64,000 bases of DNA. Origin: Hoylesella pleuritidis JCM 14110 (GTDB lineage: Bacteria > Bacteroidota > Bacteroidia > Bacteroidales > Bacteroidaceae). Positions 17,801 through 26,116 of the stretch are shown here, one piece after another (positions within the stretch are counted from its first letter, which is position 1; the number at the start of each line of letters is the position of its first letter). The notes below the pieces were generated by a model. It searched no databases. It was given only the letters and a program-made list of their open reading frames with translations, and was not told where the DNA came from. The DNA lies in contig NZ_BAJN01000006.1 in assembly GCF_000613725.1 (NCBI RefSeq), forward strand, positions 62,001-126,000, given 5' to 3'. The position numbers and the translations under genes are program-made.

Positions 17801-19189
17801 TTATTTATTGATGGGCCAGCCTTCGTTCTGGCTTACGTTATCATTGAACCTATATTCAGATCGTGGAATGGGGAAAGTCCATCGATAGTCGTCGACGGAT
17901 ATATTTGCATTCGATGCACTTCCCCAGCGTGATAAGCGCGCCAATGGTTGTAAATGAGTGCGCTTTAAATCAAAGAAATTGACGCCTTCACCCACAAATT
18001 CGCGTTGCTTGTCGAGTAAAATACGGTCGAGTAGGGCATCTGAGGTGATATCGGCAGGTGCTTCTTCTACCCCGATCTGTTTCCAGTAACGGTTGATTAA
18101 GGTACGAGCTGCGTCAGTATTACCTGTTCTGCAATAGGCTTCCGCAGCTATATAGAAAGCTCCGGCATAGCGAATCTGGTTGATATAAGTTGTGGTTTTG
18201 CCTTCTTTATTATTCTTGTTATACTTTCCCAAGAGATTACGCACAGCACCGTCCATTGTAAATGGATAAACGGAGAATGCTTTGCGAACATCCGAATCGG
18301 TAAAATTGAGAGCAGGATTAAGTGCGAAATAGTCGCCTTCTGCCGCCGAATATTGGATAGAAACATATATCTGACTCGTTGTATTGAATGCGAAGATGCG
18401 ACCGTTATAGCTCTCTCCCGACCAAAGCCGATTGAGTCCGTCAGAAGTAAAATAGCTGTTGTCGGCCAGAGCGATTACTTGTTCGGCCTTGTTTGCAGCC
18501 TCCTGATAGTCAGAACTGTAAAGAGCGAGATCTGCCAAAAGATACTTTACGGCAGTCTGTGACAGCCAACCGTTGCGATCGGGAGTGTTTTTTACCTGTT
18601 CGGTGTCGGTGAGTAGCTGCCGGATATAGGCAACACACGCCTTGATTGATGAACGCTTGTTAGTCTCCAAACCCAAAAAGTTTTTGATAACTACGCCGTC
18701 TGCTTCAGCATTTCGATCGTAAGCCGGAGCGAAAATACGCAGGAGTTGGAAATAACAGAGAGCTTTCAAAGTTTTGGTCTCAGCCTCAATAGCCTGTTTC
18801 TCCTTGTTCTCAGCTTCGGTGTTAGTCGTTACTTGCGGAAGTCTTTCAAGTAAAGCGTCGCACGAAGAGATGGTATTGTAATAGCCAAGCCATATTGTCG
18901 GTGCCTGTTTACTGATTTCTTTGTCCTCCCAACGATAAAGATTGAGTGTAGAAATGTCTTTGATTGAAACGGAAGTAGGGCAGAAATCATTGCCCAGTAT
19001 TGACAATTCGTACTCGTAATGCGGGTAAGAGAGATAGGCGGAAGCTAATAATGAGCGTGCATTCTCAACGTTATTGATGGCGTTTGGATCAGAAAATTGA
19101 TCTTGCGGAGGGATGTTCAGCGAGCAAGAAGCGAGTGAAATACTCCCCATTCCTATACCTATTATATATATGGCAATTTGTTTCAGCAT
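17801..19189 (-). CDS. SusD/RagB-family outer-membrane lipoprotein
   Basis: SusD proteins are surface lids that deliver substrate to a SusC channel. The 462-residue protein has a lipobox Cys at residue 22 (SLASC), the N-terminal TPR-like helices (NNVENARSLLASAY, WLGYYNTISSCDALLERL) and the C-terminal signature LLDRILLDKQREFVGEGVNFFDLKR followed by WTFPIPRSEYRFNDN. It lies 12 bases after the SusC gene on the same strand, the invariant pairing. The neighbouring genes contain no glycosidase, so the substrate is probably not a glycan. Confidence 0.95.
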   Translation of the reverse strand: MLKQIAIYIIGIGMGSISLASCSLNIPPQDQFSDPNAINNVENARSLLASAYLSYPHYEYELSILGNDFCPTSVSIKDISTLNLYRWEDKEISKQAPTIWLGYYNTISSCDALLERLPQVTTNTEAENKEKQAIEAETKTLKALCYFQLLRIFAPAYDRNAEADGVVIKNFLGLETNKRSSIKACVAYIRQLLTDTEQVKNTPDRNGWLSQTAVKYLLADLALYSSDYQEAANKAEQVIALADNSYFTSDGLNRLWSGESYNGRIFAFNTTSQIYVSIQYSAAEGDYFALNPALNFTDSDVRKAFSVYPFTMDGAVRNLLGKYNKNNKEGKTTTYINQIRYAGAFYIAAEAYCRTGNTDAARTLINRYWKQIGVEEAPADITSDALLDRILLDKQREFVGEGVNFFDLKRTHLQPLARLSRWGSASNANISVDDYRWTFPIPRSEYRFNDNVSQNEGWPINK

Positions 19190-19201
19190 AACGAGAGATT
19201 A

Positions 19202-22200
19202 TCAAAAGGTGAGATTTAAATGGAAAGTAAAGACGGGCTGAACCGTTCCTGCGAGTTTGCCACTTTCCGGATCAGACTCTTTGTAAGCTGTCCACGTGAA
19301 GAGATTAGAGCCTTGTAGCCCAATATTGGCATATTGTATGAACGGCAAAACTTTGTGAAGTGTGCCCGAAGGAATACGATAACGAAGTGCGAGACTTGAT
19401 AGTTTGAGATAATCGCTACGCCCGACGGTGCGTGAGTTAGGATAAAGCGCTAGATTTTCTTCTGCTATTGACTGTGTGTAAAACGGTGTCCAATACTCTT
19501 TGTGTTCATCTCCGCGTTTGAACCACATCTTTTCCGTCTGACCTGCAACGGCATTATAGATTGCATTATCACGGTTCCGCACATACTGGTAGTTGAATCT
19601 CTGCTTACCGCCGAATACATAATAGAACGAGATATCAAAGTCGAAAGACTTGTAAGAAAAGCTAACGTTGAAACTACCGGCATAAGGTGGAGTGAGATGT
19701 CCAAGTGAAACGAAATCATCTCGGGTTAATTGCTCTGTTCCTTGCTTTTCTTTTCCATCGGCAGTAAGAAATACTGGATAGCCTGTTAACGGATTAATGC
19801 CCAACGAATGAGCACCGTAGATCATATCATAGGCCTTTCCTACCTCGTAATTCGGTAACATCGCTTGTTCGTCTAAATACAGTTTGTCTGTCCAATAGAG
19901 ACTGAGCACCTTGTTACTGTTATAAGCTATGTTCGCGCCTAAGCCCAAACGACAGTCATAAGTGTCGATGACCCGAGCATTGATACCCGCTTCGATGCCC
20001 CTGTTCTGTAGCACGCCAATGTTTCGTTTCAATGTAGTGAAGCCCGTACTTGTAGGAATCGGGACATCGAGCAGTGCTTGTTCGGTGCGGCGATTGTACC
20101 AATTTACGTCCAAAGTAATGCGTTTGAACAGTTCCATTGTCATTCCGATGTCGGTGGCTTTATTCTGTTCGGCCTTCAAGTCTTTGTTATAAAGGGAGAG
20201 AAGAGCCAACGACCGACTCGTTTCGTATGCTTGTTCGGAGAAGGCGAACGTGCCAGTGGTACTCGAAACGGTGACTCCATTGAGATTGGCAGTGACCCCG
20301 TACGATGCTTTCAGATTGAGTCGGGTAATCACTTTATTTTCTTTCAGCCACGAATAGTTAGTAGGTGTCCATCCGATACCGGCTGCCCAGGCTCTGTTCC
20401 ATCGTTTGTCTCGGGGTAAAACGGATGAAGCGTCGGCTTTGTAGGTAAGATATAAATCGTAGAGTTCATTAAAAGTATAGCCCGCTACGACTCCGATACC
20501 CATCTGGGCATTCTTATCGCGTGGGTTTCTGACTTCCGGTTGTCGATAGCCTCGTAGTGAACGGTTGATGGCCGATGGCGAATCGACGTTCCCCACACCG
20601 TAACCGGTGATACCAACAGCATCATAGTTATACAGATAATAGTCCATATTGGCCCCTAAGGTGAGGTCGTGTACATCGCCGAATGTATGATTATACGTAA
20701 CGCGTAGATTGCTCGAGAGGTTTGTCGTGGTAGCTTTCGTACGACTGTAAATACCTTGTGCCAATGTTGGAACACCTTTCTTGGATTCCGAATAGGCCGA
20801 AGCTGGAGTGAAACGATGGTCTTCTCCTAAGAGAATATCAAGTCCGGCGACATATGCAAGGGTCAATCCCTGCACGGGAGTCAGCGTTAAGTTGGCACTC
20901 ACTCCGGTGTTTTTATCATTTGAATCGCTGTTAAATTGATGGATCAAATCGTTATATGTACGGTCAGGATAGGAATAAAGACTACCCGTTTTGCGTTCAT
21001 ATGGATTAAGGTTGTACACCAGCGATGTTAAGTCGAAAGTTGTTCCGTTGGGCGTCTTGCTTTTGGCGTAGCCGCCGTTGACGCCTAACATCAAGTAACC
21101 TATCCGCCCGATCCGTTGGTCTAAACTCATTCTCACGTTGAAACGCTGCTTGTTATTGCCTTCCAAGCGCCCTCCTTGGTAGGTGTAGTTACCTGAAATA
21201 TAATAGGTAGTCGTATTGTTTCCGCCTTTGATACTGATGCTGTGCTTCTGATAAATATTGTTATGGATAAGTTCTTTAAACCAGTCTGTATGAATGTTTC
21301 GTAGTTCGGCGAGCTTTCGTTCGCCTTCGGCGATGAGCTGTTCTTTATTCGGATCGGTGGCATTATATTTCTCATAGTAATCCCGACTGAATCTATATCC
21401 CGGCGCAGCAGGGTTTTGCAACAGTCGTTCTAATTCGAGTTTCTCTGCCGAATCCATCATTTTCACACCTCGCCGACCGCGTGCCGTGAGTCCGAAGTCC
21501 ATTCCATAAGTTACGGTCAGCTTGCCGTTGTATCCCCGTTGAGATGCAATTTCAAGTACACCGTTAGCTGCTTTCACGCCGTAAAGTGCACAGGCAGCCG
21601 CGTCTTTAAGCACTTTGATGCTGCTGATGTCCTGAGGATTGAGGTTATAGAATGTTTCTGCGGAGATGATTTGCCCGTCAAGCACATACAACGGTTCGTT
21701 GGTCTCATTACCGCGACGTAGCGATGAGTTGCCACGAATACGTATTTGAGGAACCGATCCTAACTCGCCCGTGTTGATGACATTCAATCCCGGCACCATA
21801 CCTTGCAGTGCGAGGCCTATGTCGATCATAGGTTTTTCGGAGAGACGCTTCATATCTACGTTCTCCACTACACCCGACTTGGCACGCAAGTCGATGGCAT
21901 TGATGTTGCTTTTGGCCTTGATAACTACCTCACCCAAGTTCTTCGCGTTCTCAAATAGCTTGACATTGAGCTGTTTCCGGCCGTCGTATTTAATGCGTTT
22001 AGTGGCATATCCGATGTAGGAAAACACGATTTCTGTGCCTTGCTCCCACGTACCGCCAAGCTGATAACGGCCTCCTGCGTCGGTCACGGCAATAGAGTGG
22101 GTGCCCGTTACGTGAACGGTCACACCCACCAATGGCTCGTTTTGTGTATCGGTTACATAGCCGAACAGTTTGCTTTCCTGGCCGTTACATCGGAAAGAAA

Positions 22201-22252
22201 TGGCAAACAGCAGGCCGAATATCAACAGAACGGTTGTTCTGAATCTCTTCAT
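19202..22252 (-). CDS. SusC/RagA-family TonB-dependent receptor
   Basis: This 1016-residue outer-membrane channel imports its ligand using TonB and proton motive force. It has a signal peptide (about 1-24), a carboxypeptidase-regulatory-like domain (about 27-100, GYVTDTQNEPLVGVTVHVTG), a plug domain (MVPGLNVINTGELG, IRIRGNSSLR, PLYVLDGQII, IKVLKDAAACALYG) and a long beta-barrel ending in LNLTF with a C-terminal Phe. It lies 14 bases after the chelatase gene and 12 before susD. Its ligand is likely haem, a haemopeptide or a corrinoid, judged only from the neighbours. Confidence 0.95.
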   Translation of the reverse strand: MKRFRTTVLLIFGLLFAISFRCNGQESKLFGYVTDTQNEPLVGVTVHVTGTHSIAVTDAGGRYQLGGTWEQGTEIVFSYIGYATKRIKYDGRKQLNVKLFENAKNLGEVVIKAKSNINAIDLRAKSGVVENVDMKRLSEKPMIDIGLALQGMVPGLNVINTGELGSVPQIRIRGNSSLRRGNETNEPLYVLDGQIISAETFYNLNPQDISSIKVLKDAAACALYGVKAANGVLEIASQRGYNGKLTVTYGMDFGLTARGRRGVKMMDSAEKLELERLLQNPAAPGYRFSRDYYEKYNATDPNKEQLIAEGERKLAELRNIHTDWFKELIHNNIYQKHSISIKGGNNTTTYYISGNYTYQGGRLEGNNKQRFNVRMSLDQRIGRIGYLMLGVNGGYAKSKTPNGTTFDLTSLVYNLNPYERKTGSLYSYPDRTYNDLIHQFNSDSNDKNTGVSANLTLTPVQGLTLAYVAGLDILLGEDHRFTPASAYSESKKGVPTLAQGIYSRTKATTTNLSSNLRVTYNHTFGDVHDLTLGANMDYYLYNYDAVGITGYGVGNVDSPSAINRSLRGYRQPEVRNPRDKNAQMGIGVVAGYTFNELYDLYLTYKADASSVLPRDKRWNRAWAAGIGWTPTNYSWLKENKVITRLNLKASYGVTANLNGVTVSSTTGTFAFSEQAYETSRSLALLSLYNKDLKAEQNKATDIGMTMELFKRITLDVNWYNRRTEQALLDVPIPTSTGFTTLKRNIGVLQNRGIEAGINARVIDTYDCRLGLGANIAYNSNKVLSLYWTDKLYLDEQAMLPNYEVGKAYDMIYGAHSLGINPLTGYPVFLTADGKEKQGTEQLTRDDFVSLGHLTPPYAGSFNVSFSYKSFDFDISFYYVFGGKQRFNYQYVRNRDNAIYNAVAGQTEKMWFKRGDEHKEYWTPFYTQSIAEENLALYPNSRTVGRSDYLKLSSLALRYRIPSGTLHKVLPFIQYANIGLQGSNLFTWTAYKESDPESGKLAGTVQPVFTFHLNLTF

Positions 22253-22266
22253 TGTCTCCTGATTTC

Positions 22267-23163
22267 TTATCTTGCGCTATGTAACCACTGCTTGGTCTGC
22301 TCCACAATCCAGTCAGCTACGAGACCGGTCGAGGCCGGAAGAATACCCTCGGCACAGTAAATGATCTCCACACCGCGGCTTTTTACTAATGCGGCTTGTT
22401 GTTCATTCATCTTATGACGGTCTGCCATTTGCTTTACATCCGATGTAAGATAGATGCCCTGTACAATGATGCGTTTCTTGGCTTGGGCAGCTTTCGTCAG
22501 AAGTGGCATCAGCTTTACGCCGAAGTTATAGCCCATTTCGATCAGTCTTCCGTCAGTATACGTAATCTTGCTGTGCTCTTTTACATACTTGCTTACATTC
22601 TCCAAGATATTGTTCCAGAAGCCGATGCGATCGTTATCACCGTGTGCAAGGAGAATGACTGCTTCGTTGGCAGGGTCTTTGGAAAGGCTTTTCACCCGCT
22701 CCATCATTGCCTTTTCCAAGACGTAGCTATAATAAAAGGTGGGCCCGAGCACGATAGGTGTGCGACTCTTGACCATTTCTGTCTTTTCCTCTGCTAATTC
22801 TTTACGTACGTGAGGATTATATTTCTGTCCCAGAATATTGGGTAAATCCTCTTCAGTATGGCTCGACGGGGCCATAAATAGCGGCAGTGCGAAAATCGAG
22901 TCTACACCCTGTGTTTCGCAATCTTTAATAACCGATGCTATCGAAGGCTCCGTATATTCCATCAAAGCCACGCGAACATAGTCGATTCCTTTCAACTCTC
23001 CGGCCTTTACTTTGGCCCGAACGATCTCTTCGAGGTTTAAAACAGGCTTGCGCCAACTTTCCATCGGCGATCCGTGAGCAATCACAACGAGTGCGTTCTT
23101 GGCTTCTGAGCCATAGACGCCTGCCATCAACAGGGCAAGTGAAAAAAGTAATTTTTTCATCAT
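22267..23163 (-). CDS. Exported CbiK/CbiX-like metal chelatase
   Basis: The CbiK family inserts cobalt into sirohydrochlorin. Periplasmic and outer-membrane relatives in anaerobes are thought to act on haem or porphyrins, for example the FetB/IhtB haem-binding protein of Porphyromonas gingivalis. This 298-residue protein has a signal peptide (about 1-21, ending GSEA), so it does not act in the cytoplasm. The two metal-site histidines of the family are present: AHGS with His30 and LLAHGDNDR with His174. It is the first gene of the operon and sits right behind the promoter at 23247-23277. Demetallation of incoming haem, or cobalt loading, would both fit; the sequence does not decide. Confidence 0.88.
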   Translation of the reverse strand: MMKKLLFSLALLMAGVYGSEAKNALVVIAHGSPMESWRKPVLNLEEIVRAKVKAGELKGIDYVRVALMEYTEPSIASVIKDCETQGVDSIFALPLFMAPSSHTEEDLPNILGQKYNPHVRKELAEEKTEMVKSRTPIVLGPTFYYSYVLEKAMMERVKSLSKDPANEAVILLAHGDNDRIGFWNNILENVSKYVKEHSKITYTDGRLIEMGYNFGVKLMPLLTKAAQAKKRIIVQGIYLTSDVKQMADRHKMNEQQAALVKSRGVEIIYCAEGILPASTGLVADWIVEQTKQWLHSAR

Positions 23164-23246
23164 TTAATTTGTTTTTAGTTTATTATTCGACCTTTCAGAC
23201 ACGCGCAAAAAGCTGTCTTCAATAGGCAGATCGGTCTTGCGACGTG

Positions 23247-23277
23247 CAAAAATATTAAGAAGTAGGGAGATGTGCAA
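23247..23277 (-). promoter_or_regulatory. Promoter of chelatase-SusCD-peptidase operon
   Basis: On the minus strand TTG (23275-23277), 20 bases, then TATTTTTG (23247-23254) fits the phylum consensus. The predicted leader is about 75 bases. I see no clear Fur-type operator over it. The rest of the 23164-23601 gap holds a G-rich low-complexity stretch (AGTAAGGAG, GAGGAAAATA) and the array at 23472. Confidence 0.8.
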
Positions 23278-23471
23278 TACTCAAAAATAGTGAAATTCAC
23301 CGTTGTAGAGTGGGAGATAGCCGGTCAGTTACCCAATAATTGTTATTTTTTTAGAAGTAAGGAGAAGGAGAGTAGGTGGCAAGCAGGCAGGAGTAAGGAG
23401 GAAAATAGTAGGTAGTAGAGTGGTAAGTAATAATGGGTTGGTGTATTAGGATTTAAGAGCTGTAGTGCGCA

Positions 23472-23601
23472 AAGCCGTTAAATGTGCTGCAACTAACGGT
23501 TACTTGCATTGCGATTAACGGTTACTTACACGCTGATTAACGGTGAGTTGCACAGTGTTTAACGGTTACTTGCTGAGCGTTTAACGGTTAATGAGGTTGC
23601 G
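23472..23601. repeat. 22-bp unit array abutting a stop codon
   Basis: Six units in strict 22-bp phase start at 23472 (AAGCCGTTA), 23494, 23516, 23538, 23560 and 23582 (all TAACGGT). The last runs up to the base before the regulator's stop codon. No 33-bp palindromes flank it. Confidence 0.85.
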
Positions 23602-25277
23602 TCAGGAACCGAGCTGGCGGATCATTGCATCGAAATCCTTGGCACCGCCGACTTTATTGAATAGCTTGTTGAGCAGGCGTACTCGAATGTTTGTCACCGA
23701 CTGAGACGACGATGCGGTGAGAGCGGCAATCTCGGAAGGAATGAATCTGAGGCGGATCAACAGACAGATATTGCGTTCTTTATGAGAAAGCAGACCGGCA
23801 GTATCCAATGCCTGAACGAATGTCGATTGCTGTTCGCTCATCAGATCATATACAGCCTGCCAATGTTCTGTCGTTGCCGATCTGCCGTGAGCTGCCAAAT
23901 TATGGAGCTGCAGCACGGCTTCGGCGTTGAGCAATGTGTCTGGCAATGCCCAATTTTCAGGCTTTTGACGGTCTTCCTGATAGTCGGCGAGCTTCTGTTG
24001 CAGACTTCTTATTTCCTCCATCTTGGTTGCAATTAACGCATTATTGGCCTGTCGCTCGTGCCGAAGATGCCGAAGCAGGTTACGGGTTTGCGTATATTGT
24101 TCGAGATCGGCAATGTAACGGGCATTTTGTTGTTCGATGATTTGCCGGTATTTCCGTGTTCTGACACGATACGACAGATAGATAACGAGCACTGACAATA
24201 GCAGAGCGGAAATTGAAATCATCCACACGTGTTCTGTCTTTCGTATCTTCCGGGCCGCTGTGCGTGCATCGAATTCTGTTTGATAATTGGCAATCTCGGT
24301 GGCGTTGACAGCCTGATAATTTTCATATTCGCGGTTGAGCCGATGGCTTAAAGACAGTTCTCGACGGGCATCTCCTGCCTGTTTTGCGTATACAATCAGT
24401 TTCTTGTAAGACGCGATGCGTGTTTCCGGGTCGCGAGCTTCTACCGACATATAGTAATAATCACACGCTTTCTCTTTGTTGCCGAGCTGCTCATAAAGGT
24501 CGCCTGCACTCTTGGCCGTCTCGTAAAGATGGCTGGTAGTCATCGCGCTGTCTATGTAATTGCGGGCCAATTGGTAGTTTTTCTGTTTGAAATAGAAGTT
24601 GCCGAGCTGAGCCATCACCTCTTCCCGCACCGCAGAACTTGTGGAAAGGGGCTTACAAAGACGGATGTAGTGGATGAAACTGTCGGCTTTGCCCAATCGT
24701 TCATACAGTGAGGCGATTCTTGAAAGGCATTGTGCGCGGGCATCGACCGTGATTCGTGGGTCGTCGATAGACAGTGAACGCTTGAAATGTTTCAATGCGA
24801 TTTCCTTGCAATTGGCCGCTGCATTCGTCTGTCCGAGCATTGTTTGGATGGAGAATTGCAGGTAGTTATCGGGCAAGTTGCGCGCCATCAATTCGGCATC
24901 TTTAAGATATTGCACTGCCCGAAGATATTTTCGGGTGTTGTAAAAGGAAATACCGTGTTGGAGATATGCCCGCACTAACTTATCCATTTGCTTGCTCTGG
25001 CGATAGAATCGCTCGCTGGCGGCAATCATCGAATCGCTTTTCGTATAGAGGCCCACATTGTGCAAAGCCTCGATATAAAGCAGATTGTAGAGTGCCGAGT
25101 CATCGGCCGTAGCTAATCCGCCCGTTGGAATGCTGTCGAGAATCTCAAAAACGGTATACGGGTCGGTGTCGACAATTTGCCAGGCCGCCGTTAACCGATT
25201 GTCTGTCGCTGCTGTTTGCCGCAGCCGACAGACAAAATGGTGAGGGATATAAGGACGTTTCGGATGCTGAATTTCAT
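23602..25277 (-). CDS. Membrane-anchored TPR regulator with C-terminal HTH, frameshifted as sequenced
   Basis: The restored 558-residue protein starts at ATG 25277 with a lipoprotein-like signal (ILSVGCGKQ). Several TPR repeats follow, then one membrane segment (WMISISALLLSVLVIYLSY), a coiled coil (about 370-430) and a C-terminal LuxR-like helix-turn-helix (LSHKERNICLLIRLRF, PSEIAALTASSSQSVTNI). This layout is common in Prevotella and Bacteroides one-piece regulators. The frame breaks near 25203-25211: the first frame stops after KQQRQTIG, while the other reads TDNRLTAAWQIVD. One missing base explains it. It is 2 bases from the TonB-domain gene and upstream of the chelatase operon, which it may control; that is inference. 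Confidence 0.8.
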
Positions 25278-25279
25278 CT

Positions 25280-25708
25280 TTATCCCAGGCTGAAAGTTAC
25301 GGGAAGATTGAATTTCACACGTACAGGCTTACCCTTTAAGCGGCCGGGCATCCATCTGGGCATCGATTTTACCACTCTAATTGCTTCGGCGTCAAGCAGT
25401 GGATGCACCTTGCTCATTACGCGAACGTTGCTGATTGAACCGTCTTTCTCAACGATAAACTGTACCAAACAACGGCCTTGTATCTTCTTCTTAACGGCTT
25501 CAGGCGGATACTTTGTGGTCTTAGAAAGAAACGCCATCATCTCTTTCTGGCCGCCGGGAAACATCGGCATCTCTTCAACCATTTCATAAACTTTGTGCGA
25601 CTTTTGGTTTGTCGCATTAGCGTTGACAGCCGTCGAGGCCGAAATTGTCATTGGGCACAGCATCAGAAGCAGTGCCACGAGTGCTTGAATCATTGTCATT
25701 CTTTTCAT
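25280..25708 (-). CDS. Exported TonB C-terminal-domain protein
   Basis: The 142-residue protein has a signal peptide (about 1-24) and a complete TonB C-terminal domain (about 50-140): EEMPMFPGGQKEMMAFL, YPPEAVKKKIQGRCLVQFIVEKDG, HPLLDAEAIRVV and a closing VKFNLPVTF strand. It lacks the Pro-rich spacer and membrane anchor of a true TonB, so it may not transduce energy by itself. The stop lies 2 bases before the ATG of the TPR/HTH regulator, so they form an operon. A signalling or periplasmic linker role is possible. Confidence 0.85.
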   Translation of the reverse strand: MKRMTMIQALVALLLMLCPMTISASTAVNANATNQKSHKVYEMVEEMPMFPGGQKEMMAFLSKTTKYPPEAVKKKIQGRCLVQFIVEKDGSISNVRVMSKVHPLLDAEAIRVVKSMPRWMPGRLKGKPVRVKFNLPVTFSLG

Positions 25709-25753
25709 AATCGTTGTCTTTTAAAAATGAGATATTAGGTTGTCCGGACGCTG

Positions 25754-25784
25754 CAAAAGTACGAAACAAACAGGCAGCAAGCAA
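25754..25784 (-). promoter_or_regulatory. Promoter for TonB-domain gene and TPR regulator
   Basis: On the minus strand TTG (25782-25784), 20 bases, then TACTTTTG (25754-25761). Confidence 0.75.
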
Positions 25785-25907
25785 GTTTTTCATTACACAA
25801 AATTACACATCGCCTTACAAAAACGGCCAATTGGTTTGCAATTAACAGTTAAATGGTAGTAAGGAGTAGGGAAATGAGGAGGAAAATAATAGGTCGTAGC
25901 CTGTGAT

Positions 25908-26017
25908 TAACGGTTAAACACGATGTATTTAACCGTCAGTTGTGTTGCGATTAACTGTTACTTACGATGTAATTAACGGTTAAACGGCGTGTGATTAACT
26001 ATTAGTTGCAAGCTGTT
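25908..26017. repeat. 22-bp unit array, five units
   Basis: Units start at 25908 (TAACGGTTA), 25930 (TAACCGTCA), 25952 (TAACTGTTA), 25974 (TAACGGTTA) and 25996 (TAACTATTA). The right palindrome seems to begin in place (TTTTGTAATATAT at 26017) but is cut off by a long hairpin. On the left, AGTAAGGAG and GAGGAAAATA sequences (25857-25890) replace the flank and recur near the 23472 array. Confidence 0.85.
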
Positions 26018-26024
26018 TTGTAAT

Positions 26025-26116
26025 ATATTAGATGAAGAATGGAAGATAAAGGATGAAAGTTTGTTTGCCGGTTCAAGTAAACTTTCATCCTTTATCTTCC
26101 ATTCTTCATCTAATAT
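26025..26116. terminator. Exceptionally long hairpin at end of GHL10 gene
   Basis: Arms of about 38 bases (26025-26062 and 26079-26116) are perfect or nearly perfect reverse complements around a 16-base loop. The right arm touches the stop codon of the GHL10 gene. It may end transcription on either strand, but it is much longer than a normal terminator stem and purine-rich on one arm (GATGAAGAATGGAAGATAAA). Confidence 0.7.

Noticed and set aside
23494-23595. Possible CRISPR array (regular short repeats with 22-bp period)
   Set aside because: The period is a single 22-bp unit with a degenerate core; there are no 25-40 bp identical repeats with unique spacers and no cas genes.
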